Assembly: GCF_003205295.1 (NCBI RefSeq)
Contig: NZ_QJRP01000026.1
Location: 1 to 62,799 of the forward strand
Source of the DNA: Pseudomonas mosselii
GTDB taxonomy: Bacteria; Pseudomonadota; Gammaproteobacteria; Pseudomonadales; Pseudomonadaceae
DNA: 62,799 bases
Direction of reading: 5' to 3'
Part shown: positions 57,006 to 62,799 of the stretch, piece after piece
How positions within the stretch are numbered: position 1 is the first letter of the stretch
Layout: every line of letters begins with the position of its first letter
Program-made: the position numbers and the translations under genes
The notes under the pieces: model-generated
Database searches by the model: none
Seen by the model: the letters and a program-made list of their open reading frames with translations, nothing else
Told to the model about the DNA's origin: nothing

Positions 57006-58789
57006 CGGTTGTGCTCCTGATGAATCTCAATATGGCGTTTAGGTGTGGTGATGCGTAGGTTGTCGATATTGTAAACTTCGCCGCCGGAAGAAATTAACGT
57101 TTGGTGGTGTACTTCATACTTGATACGCCCTCCGACGCGTTCCGACTTTTTGACGAATGCGGCGTAGCCTTTTCTCATCATTGCCAGGCTGCCGGGGTCA
57201 AATTGGCTGGCGAGATCGGGTGAGGTCGCCACTGCTACCCATAGGGCTTCGCGGAAATCCTTGAAATTCTTGAAGCTCCTCCCTCGCAGTTGGTCTGCAA
57301 CCTGTGTGGGAATGGCGGCTCCGTCACCTTGCAGCGCTGCCCCGAGCCACGCTCCCGATACAGGCTGCCCAGCACCGGTAGCTGTACCTGGGTCCTCGCG
57401 TCGGTCGCGGAACATGACATAGATCGGGGCGAGTCCGGAGTCCTCCGGATACACAACGATATAATCGTCGAAACCACCTTCGACGAGAGCTGGGTAGGTA
57501 TCGAGGCGACCGCCGGCGGCTGTGACAACTGCGCCAGTATAAGAGGGAGGCAACGGCTGCTCGGCAGGTGATGTCGTCGAACTGTTGCCAGGCGATACCA
57601 CAGGGGTCCACGTCAAGATGCGTGCCGGAGTGTCCGTCGTGGTGGCTGTGTATACCTTGTGTTCAGTGCTGTAACTGGCCGCAATCACGCGAATCTTGGA
57701 TGGCACGTTCAAGCTATCGGTCCTGGCGGCGAACAACTCGGATCGCCCATCCTCGGTCATCCTTGAGCCAAGCCGAACAGGCAGATCGATCAGGCCTGTC
57801 GACCTGCTGGCATCCTGCAGCATCTGATTGGAAACACCTGGCGCCAGATCGGAAAGCGGGGTACTGAAGGTGTAGCGCTGAGGCAGTTCACCATTGGCGA
57901 GCTCCCGCGGAAATGCCAGCAATGCAATCACACCCACCACGGTGCTGGAGAGGGTGCCGGCAACCATCCCGACGACGCTTGCAATGGCGGAGCGGATGGC
58001 TGCTACGAGCGCCGCTGCTTCACCTTCGATAGCGAGGGTCCCGGCAGCAGTTGTAAAGAGTGGTTGGACGATCGCTGCCGAGCCTTGTGCGGGGAAGGTG
58101 TTGGCGACCTTGAATGCTTCGATCCGTGCTACCAGGCGTGCATTTTCCTCTGCTTGGGCCGTGATCAGGGCTGTGCTCAGCGACTTCGATTTTTCAGTCA
58201 GAATATTTATCTTTTCCGAAAGAATGTTAACTCGATAAGCGGCAGTGACCGACTCGCGCCAGCGTTTATAAGTATTGAGTGGGGTGTGTGGGTTGCCAGG
58301 GCTCTGAAATATGTTTACAAAGTCGACAGCGCTTTTTTTGATGTCTTTGTCCAGTGGGCCTCTACCAAAGAAGGCAACGGCAACTGTACGACTTTGGCTA
58401 AGCTCGGCTGTGCTCTGGTCTAGCATGCTCTGGACGGTGAGTTGCTCAAGTTTCAGTTTGCTCAAGGCAGAAAGGTTTTGATTGTCGAGCGCCTCCTTGA
58501 TCTCGGTATCCACTTCGGCACGGAGGCCAGGCAGATAAGCCAGGTAAGATTGTTCGATGTTTCTTTGCATCGATGCGATGGTAACAACCACACTCATTGT
58601 AAGTTGCGGGTCTTTGATATTTCTTTGGTTGAAGAAATTATCAAGCTCGGTCGCAGACACGACCCTACCGTCCCATGGCAGTGGTTTGGCTTCGTAGGTA
58701 GGTGGTAGCGTAGGAAATGTTGGCAGAGGCGTGCTTGGGACTTTGGGAACATCCGGGGTCACGTTGATAGGGGGTAGGGTGATACCCAT
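57002..58789 (-). CDS. S-type bacteriocin with colicin E9-like HNH DNase domain
   Basis: A 595-residue toxin that kills related cells by cutting DNA. A proline-rich N-terminus (TPDVPKVPSTPLPTFP) and a helical region with coiled-coil character (about 60-240) lead to a small hydrophobic stretch (about 265-315). The pyocin S translocation domain follows (about 325-475), then the DNase domain (475-595) with GAWL, FKNFKDFREALW and the HNH motif: Glu559, His561-His562, His586 and His590, spaced exactly as in colicin E9. GGAG lies 6 bases before the chosen ATG (MGITLPPINV); another ATG is 12 bases upstream. Codon use is more A+T-rich than neighbours. Confidence 0.94.
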   Translation of the reverse strand: MGITLPPINVTPDVPKVPSTPLPTFPTLPPTYEAKPLPWDGRVVSATELDNFFNQRNIKDPQLTMSVVVTIASMQRNIEQSYLAYLPGLRAEVDTEIKEALDNQNLSALSKLKLEQLTVQSMLDQSTAELSQSRTVAVAFFGRGPLDKDIKKSAVDFVNIFQSPGNPHTPLNTYKRWRESVTAAYRVNILSEKINILTEKSKSLSTALITAQAEENARLVARIEAFKVANTFPAQGSAAIVQPLFTTAAGTLAIEGEAAALVAAIRSAIASVVGMVAGTLSSTVVGVIALLAFPRELANGELPQRYTFSTPLSDLAPGVSNQMLQDASRSTGLIDLPVRLGSRMTEDGRSELFAARTDSLNVPSKIRVIAASYSTEHKVYTATTTDTPARILTWTPVVSPGNSSTTSPAEQPLPPSYTGAVVTAAGGRLDTYPALVEGGFDDYIVVYPEDSGLAPIYVMFRDRREDPGTATGAGQPVSGAWLGAALQGDGAAIPTQVADQLRGRSFKNFKDFREALWVAVATSPDLASQFDPGSLAMMRKGYAAFVKKSERVGGRIKYEVHHQTLISSGGEVYNIDNLRITTPKRHIEIHQEHNR

Positions 58790-59287
58790 ATGGAACTCCA
58801 TGTAAAAGAAAAACGGGCCAGTGAGAAGCTGGCAGCTGTTGCTGGCATCGTGTGCGACGTTGGTATTGCCCTGGGTCGGTGCCCTGGCACAGCATTGGCG
58901 TTCGCGAAGCTCTGAGGTCGGGCCACCCTGTGGAGGTATTTACCTTCTGCTCAGGGTGGCGGAGTTGGCATCGTCCGGTGCATGCTCAACAGGTGCAATT
59001 GTACGCAAATGCACTAATGCATTCAAGCATTTATATGCATAAATGCATTAAGCAATCAGGATGACTCTTCTGCCGCGTCCCAAGAGGGCGCACAGGCAAT
59101 GCTTGCAGATTCGTCAGGCGGGATCGCCGGAGAGAAATGCAAACTGGATTGGAGTTGACCCTTCTATGGTGGCGGGGCTTGGGCGCATTGCGCGATTGAG
59201 TGTGGCCTTGCCTGGGTTGGACTTCCCCTGCCGGAAACAGCAAAATGAACACTTTCCTCCATCGACCAGACCGGACCTGTTGACTCT
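58790..59287. promoter_or_regulatory. Noncoding region between the bacteriocin and the RmlD-like gene
   Basis: About 500 bases without a convincing gene. A very A+T-rich part (58990-59060) contains repeated ATGCA/TGCAT words at 59009, 59017, 59035 and 59043, spaced 8 bases apart in two pairs. A dyad GCATTTAT (59027-59034) / ATAAATGC (59039-59046) lies within it. This is the probable upstream control region of the bacteriocin, about 220-260 bases from its start, or of the gene on the other side. Short frames here look spurious. Confidence 0.5.
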
Positions 59288-60172
59288 ATGCGTATGCGCC
59301 TGATGCTGTTGGGTGGTGGCAATGCCCTCGGGCAAGCGCTGATTCGTCTCGGGGCCGAGGAAGACATCGCCTTCCTGGCGCCTCGCCCGCCGGAAAACGG
59401 CTGGGATCCGGCCAGCCTGACCCTGCTGCTCGACGAGCAACGCCCGCACGCCGTGGTCAACCTGGCCTATTATTTCGACTGGTTCCAGGCCGAGTCCGTC
59501 AGCGAGCAACGTCTGGCCCAGCAGGAGCGGGCGGTGGAGCGGCTCGCCGAACTGTGCCAGCACCACGAGATGATCCTTGTGCAACCGTCCAGCTACCGTG
59601 TGTTCGATGGCTCGCGCGCCACCGCCTACAGCGAGAAGGACGAGCCGGTGCCGCTCGGCCTGCGCGGCCAGGCGCTCTGGCGCATCGAGCAGAGTGTGCG
59701 CGCCACCTGCCCGCAGCATGTGCTGCTGCGCTTCGGCTGGCTGCTGGACGAAAGCATCGACGGCGCGCTCGGGCGCTTTCTGACCCGCGCCGAACAGCCT
59801 CAGGAACTGCTGCTGGCCGATGACCGGCGCGGCAACCCGACGCCAGTGGACGATGCCGCGCGGGTGATCCTATCGGTACTCAAGCAGCTCGATTGCCAGG
59901 CGCCGCTGTGGGGCACCTACCACTATGCTGGCAACGAGGCCACCACGCCGCTGGTGCTCGGCCAGGCGATCCTCACCGAGGCCACCCAGTGGCGCAAGCT
60001 GGCCGTGCAGGCGCCGACCGCCCAGGCCCACGCCGCCCGCCCGGATGCCAGCGAGGAGCCACAGCACGCGGTGCTGGCCTGCAAGAAGATCCTTCACACC
60101 TTCGGCATCAAGCCCCGCGCCTGGCGCGCCGGTTTGCCGCCCCTACTGGACCGATTCTACCGACATGGCTGA
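59288..60172 (+). CDS. RmlD-like sugar-nucleotide-binding protein (SDR fold)
   Basis: The 294-residue protein follows the dTDP-4-dehydrorhamnose reductase layout: nucleotide-binding GGGNALGQAL near residue 9, VVNLAYYFDW, QPSSYRVFDGSRATAYSEKDEPVP and LLRFGWLLDE. The catalytic YxxxK of RmlD is replaced by a segment reading LGLRGQALWRIEQ, so reductase activity is doubtful. Its end overlaps the next gene by eight bases, and both probably act on one sugar nucleotide or surface glycan. Substrate unknown. An ATG two codons later is also possible. Confidence 0.75.
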   Translation: MRMRLMLLGGGNALGQALIRLGAEEDIAFLAPRPPENGWDPASLTLLLDEQRPHAVVNLAYYFDWFQAESVSEQRLAQQERAVERLAELCQHHEMILVQPSSYRVFDGSRATAYSEKDEPVPLGLRGQALWRIEQSVRATCPQHVLLRFGWLLDESIDGALGRFLTRAEQPQELLLADDRRGNPTPVDDAARVILSVLKQLDCQAPLWGTYHYAGNEATTPLVLGQAILTEATQWRKLAVQAPTAQAHAARPDASEEPQHAVLACKKILHTFGIKPRAWRAGLPPLLDRFYRHG

Positions 60173-61097
60173 CGCCCCCATCCTGATCACCGGCGGTGCC
60201 GGCTTCATTGGCTCCCACCTGTGCGATGCGTTGCTGGAGAAAGGCTACGCGGTGCGTATCCTCGACGACCTGTCGACCGGCAAGCGCAGCAACCTGCAAC
60301 TCGGCCATCCACGCCTGGAACTGCTTGAGGGCGATGTCGCCGACGCCGCCCTGGTGGCCCGTGCCGCCGGTGGTTGCCAGGCGGTGGTGCACCTGGCCGC
60401 GGTGGCCTCGGTGCAGGCCTCGGTGGAAAATCCGGTGAAGACCCACCAGAGCAACTTCATCGGCACGCTCAATGTCTGCGAGGCGATGCGCCTGAACGGC
60501 ATCCGTCGCGTGCTGTTCGCCTCCAGCGCGGCGGTGTACGGCAACAATGGCGAAGGCCAGTCGATTGCCGAGGACACGCCCAAGGCACCGTTGACTCCCT
60601 ATGCGGTGGACAAGCTGGCCAGCGAGCAGTACCTGGACTTCTACCGTCGCCAGCATGGGCTGGAGCCGGTGGTGTTCCGCTTCTTCAATATCTTCGGGCC
60701 GCGCCAGGATCCTTCCTCGCCGTATTCGGGGGTGATCAGCATCTTCTGCGAGCGCGCCACCCAGGGTACGCCGATCACCGTGTTCGGTGATGGCGAGCAG
60801 ACCCGTGACTTCCTGTTCGTCGGCGATCTGGTTCAGGTGATGGTGCAGGCGCTTGAACAGCCGGTGGTGGAGGAGGGCGCGGTTAATATCGGCCTGAACC
60901 AGGCGACTTCGCTGAACCAGCTGCTCAAGGCGCTGGAGCAGGTGGTGGGCGGTTTGCCGGCGGTCAGCTACGGCCAGGCCCGTTCGGGCGATATCCGCCA
61001 TTCGCGGGCAGACAATTCGCGCTTGCTGGCGCGCTTCGCGTTCCCTGAGCCGACGCCGTTCGTCGAGGGGCTGGCGCGGTTGCTCGGCAAGGTCTGA
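60165..61097 (+). CDS. NAD-dependent sugar-nucleotide epimerase/dehydratase
   Basis: An extended SDR of 310 residues with the NAD motif GGAGFIGSHL (residues 9-18), DVAD, the catalytic serine in FASSAAVYG and YAVDKLASEQY with YxxxK. RFFNIFGPRQDPSSPYSGVIS is typical of GalE/WbpP-type epimerases. The precise substrate cannot be read from the sequence. I use the ATG overlapping the previous stop; the longer frame upstream overlaps that gene. An inverted REP pair follows and probably ends the unit. Confidence 0.85.
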   Translation: MADAPILITGGAGFIGSHLCDALLEKGYAVRILDDLSTGKRSNLQLGHPRLELLEGDVADAALVARAAGGCQAVVHLAAVASVQASVENPVKTHQSNFIGTLNVCEAMRLNGIRRVLFASSAAVYGNNGEGQSIAEDTPKAPLTPYAVDKLASEQYLDFYRRQHGLEPVVFRFFNIFGPRQDPSSPYSGVISIFCERATQGTPITVFGDGEQTRDFLFVGDLVQVMVQALEQPVVEEGAVNIGLNQATSLNQLLKALEQVVGGLPAVSYGQARSGDIRHSRADNSRLLARFAFPEPTPFVEGLARLLGKV

Positions 61098-61102
61098 ATC
61101 CC

Positions 61103-61168
61103 CATCGCGGGGCAAGCCCGCTCCCACGCCGCCATGGGGGCTGGTGGGAGCGGGCTTGCCCCGCGATG
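61103..61168. repeat. REP pair, family B, inverted
   Basis: CATCGCGGGGCAAGCCCGC-headed arms (61103-61127 and 61144-61168) are perfect inverted copies separated by 16 bases, between two convergent genes. Same family as 51958-52010. Confidence 0.92.
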
Positions 61169-61171
61169 ACA

Positions 61172-61612
61172 TCACGAATGCCGGACCACCCGCCGCCGGC
61201 AATCCTCCGGTCGCACCTCTCGCCCATCCCGGGCCCGCACCTGCAGCGTCTCCAGCCCTTGGCCACGATCATCGACCAGTTGCGAGCGTGATTCCCCCGC
61301 CGTGAACAGGTAGCGCTCCCCCCACTGACGCAAGCCGATCACGATCGGAAACACCGAGCGCCCCCGTTCGGTCAGCACATATTCCTTGTAGGCACTGCCA
61401 TCCGAGGCCGGCTGCTGCACCAGCAGCTCAGCCTCGACCAGCAGCTTCAAGCGCGAGGCGAGGATGTTCTTCGCCAGCCCCAGGTTCTTCTGCAATTCGC
61501 TGAAGCGGCGCAGGCCGTCAAAGGCATCGCGCAGGATCATCAGCGCCCAGCGGTCGCCGAGCACCTCCAGGGCACGGGCCACGGGGCATTGCTGGTTGTT
61601 CTCGTCGAGCAT
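61172..61612 (-). CDS. HxlR-family transcriptional regulator
   Basis: The 146-residue winged-helix protein begins MLDENNQQCPVARALEVLGDRWALMILRDA, the HxlR signature with its conserved cysteine (Cys9, in CPVARAL) that senses redox or electrophiles in some members. FSELQKNLGLAKNILASRLKLL is the recognition part and VLTERGRSVFPIV the wing end. AAGGA is 7 bases before the ATG. Divergent from an MFS efflux gene, and a symmetrical operator lies between them, so it probably represses that gene and itself. Confidence 0.9.
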   Translation of the reverse strand: MLDENNQQCPVARALEVLGDRWALMILRDAFDGLRRFSELQKNLGLAKNILASRLKLLVEAELLVQQPASDGSAYKEYVLTERGRSVFPIVIGLRQWGERYLFTAGESRSQLVDDRGQGLETLQVRARDGREVRPEDCRRRVVRHS

Positions 61613-61633
61613 GGCGCGATCCTTGGGTGTCTA

Positions 61634-61698
61634 TCTGGTTGCAGAATAAAACCACATTTGCTAGAAAGCCAGTCATGTGGTTTTAAATTGAAACCAGA
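61634..61698. promoter_or_regulatory. Nested symmetrical operator between hxlR-type gene and MFS gene
   Basis: A perfect 10-base inverted repeat, TAAAACCACA (61647-61656) and TGTGGTTTTA (61676-61685), is enclosed by a second perfect pair, TCTGGTT (61634-61640) and AACCAGA (61692-61698). Both have the same centre at 61666. It fills the 104-base divergent gap. Confidence 0.8.
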
Positions 61699-61716
61699 AT
61701 TGAAAGGGAGTTTCCG

Positions 61717-62799
61717 ATGTCGACGCTCACCCGTGGATTGACGTTGTTGCTGGCCGCCGCCTGCGCCCTGACCGTGGCCACGGTGTATCTCGCCCAGCCG
61801 CTGCTGGAGTCGATGGCGGCGAGCCTTGGGGTGAGCAGCGCCCGCGCCGGCCTGGTAGTGGGAATGACCCAGGCCGGCTATGCCTTGGGGTTGCTGCTGA
61901 TCGTGCCGCTGGGGGATCTGCTCGATCGCAAGCGGCTGATCCTCGCCCAGTTGCTGGTCTCGTCCGGCGCCTTGCTGGCCGTAGCCTTTGCCGTGGACTG
62001 GGCCGTGCTGCTGGCCGCAATGGCCCTGGTCGGCCTGGCAGCGGTGGTGGTGCAAGTGATGGTGGCGCATGCCGCCACATTGGCCACGCCCGCCGAACAA
62101 GGGCAGGCGGTGGGCACGGTGACCAGCGGCGTGGTGCTGGGCATCCTCTCGGCGCGCCTGGTGTCGGGCGCAGTGGCCGACCTGCTCGGTTGGCAGGGTG
62201 TGTATGGCGTAGCGGCGGTGCTTGCGCTGGCAATGGCGGGGCTGCTCGCCTGGCGCTTGCCCGCCGCCAGGCCGCAGGGGCCGAGGCAGCGCTATCGGGC
62301 GTTGCTGGCATCGGTGCTGCGGTTGTATCGACATGACCGCCTGTTGCGCCAGCGCGGCCTGTTCGCGGTGCTGGTGTTCGCGGCGTTCAGTGTGCTGTGG
62401 AGTGCGATGGTGCTGCCCTTGAGCGCCGCGCCACTGGCGCTGGATCACACGCAAGTCGGGCTGTTCGGTCTGGCCGGCGTGGCGGGGGCACTGGCGGCAT
62501 CGCGTGCCGGGCGTCTGGCCGATCAGGGGCATGGACGGCGGGTGACTGGCTGGGCGTTGGGCCTGCTGACCCTGTCGTGGCTACCCATCGCCTGCCTCGA
62601 GCAGTCATTGCTGGCGCTGGTAATCGGGATTCTGATGCTGGACCTGGCCGTGCAGGCGGTGCATGTGACCAACCAGAGTCTGCTGCTGGCGGGGCGCGGC
62701 GAGATGGCCAGCCGGCTGGTCGGCGCCTACATGTGCTGTTATTCGCTCGGCAGCGGGGTGGGAGCGGTCGTGGCGACCTGGGTGTACGGGCAGTGGGGC
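61717..62799 (+). CDS. MFS transporter, 5' part (runs off the window)
   Basis: The open frame from this ATG continues 361 codons to the window edge. GGGAG stands 6 bases upstream. It encodes a membrane protein of the drug/sugar exporter type starting MSTLTRGLTLLLAAACALTV, with motif A-like LGDLLDRKRLI (about residues 65-75) and many hydrophobic segments. By position behind a divergent HxlR regulator it is probably an efflux pump induced by that regulator's ligand. Substrate unknown. Confidence 0.85.
   Translation, partial: MSTLTRGLTLLLAAACALTVATVYLAQPLLESMAASLGVSSARAGLVVGMTQAGYALGLLLIVPLGDLLDRKRLILAQLLVSSGALLAVAFAVDWAVLLAAMALVGLAAVVVQVMVAHAATLATPAEQGQAVGTVTSGVVLGILSARLVSGAVADLLGWQGVYGVAAVLALAMAGLLAWRLPAARPQGPRQRYRALLASVLRLYRHDRLLRQRGLFAVLVFAAFSVLWSAMVLPLSAAPLALDHTQVGLFGLAGVAGALAASRAGRLADQGHGRRVTGWALGLLTLSWLPIACLEQSLLALVIGILMLDLAVQAVHVTNQSLLLAGRGEMASRLVGAYMCCYSLGSGVGAVVATWVYGQWG

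Noticed and set aside
58904..58915. Possible PrtN P-box half-site (ATTGGCGTTC) upstream of the bacteriocin
   Set aside because: Only one degenerate half-site, without tandem repeats, and on the strand opposite to the toxin gene; likely chance.
59061..59303. Forward open frame of 80 codons between the bacteriocin region and the RmlD-like gene
   Set aside because: No ribosome site, no recognisable family, composition of noncoding DNA, and overlap with the next gene start in another frame.

Overview
This window is chromosomal DNA from a fluorescent pseudomonad of the Pseudomonas putida group. The evidence is the protein sequences (RpoB, RpoC, EF-Tu, KatA, UvrA), the gene order katA-ferritin-uvrA-MFS-ssb seen in Pseudomonas genomes, the high-GC codon usage, and several families of short Pseudomonas REP palindromes at gene ends. 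The species call is inference from recalled sequences; no search was run.

Bases 1-2500 hold the 3' end of a 5S rRNA gene and its terminator, a REP pair, birA, coaX and a small membrane-anchored SPOR-like gene. Bases 2590-34660 are one long block of transcription and translation genes: tRNA-Tyr, tRNA-Gly, tRNA-Thr, tuf, tRNA-Trp, secE, nusG, rplKAJL, rpoBC, rpsL, rpsG, fusA, a second tuf, the S10 operon, the spc operon (with secY and rpmJ) and the alpha operon (rpsM, rpsK, rpsD, rpoA, rplQ). Good sigma70 promoters stand before tRNA-Tyr, tRNA-Trp, rpsL, rpsJ, rpsH and rpsM. Several of them touch or sit inside perfect hairpins, which suggests the block is cut into linked transcription units.

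Bases 34700-42500 hold katA (catalase), a bacterioferritin-family gene that has lost the heme ligand, uvrA (reverse strand), a YajR-like MFS transporter, ssb and a secreted GlcG/HbpS-like protein. Catalase and ferritin side by side fit joint control of peroxide and iron. Bases 42739-51937 are a selenocysteine module: a formate dehydrogenase whose large subunit reads through an in-frame UGA (Sec197), its iron-sulfur and cytochrome b subunits, fdhE, then selA, selB and the tRNA-Sec gene. Only selD is absent from the window.

Bases 52000-56450 carry ansA, an alanine/glycine:cation symporter, a divergent HTH regulator and an alpha/beta hydrolase. Bases 56436-59060 are visibly more A+T-rich and hold an S-type, colicin E9-like DNase bacteriocin with its overlapping immunity gene. 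This is the clearest accessory cargo here. The window ends with an RmlD-like protein lacking the usual catalytic residues, a sugar-nucleotide epimerase, and a divergent HxlR regulator/MFS pair sharing a nested symmetrical operator; the MFS gene runs off the end.

I did not find a convincing wholly new system. The most rewarding places to look are the bacteriocin module and its ATGCAT-rich upstream region, the recurrent hairpin-promoter junctions in the ribosomal block, and the nested operator of the HxlR pair.
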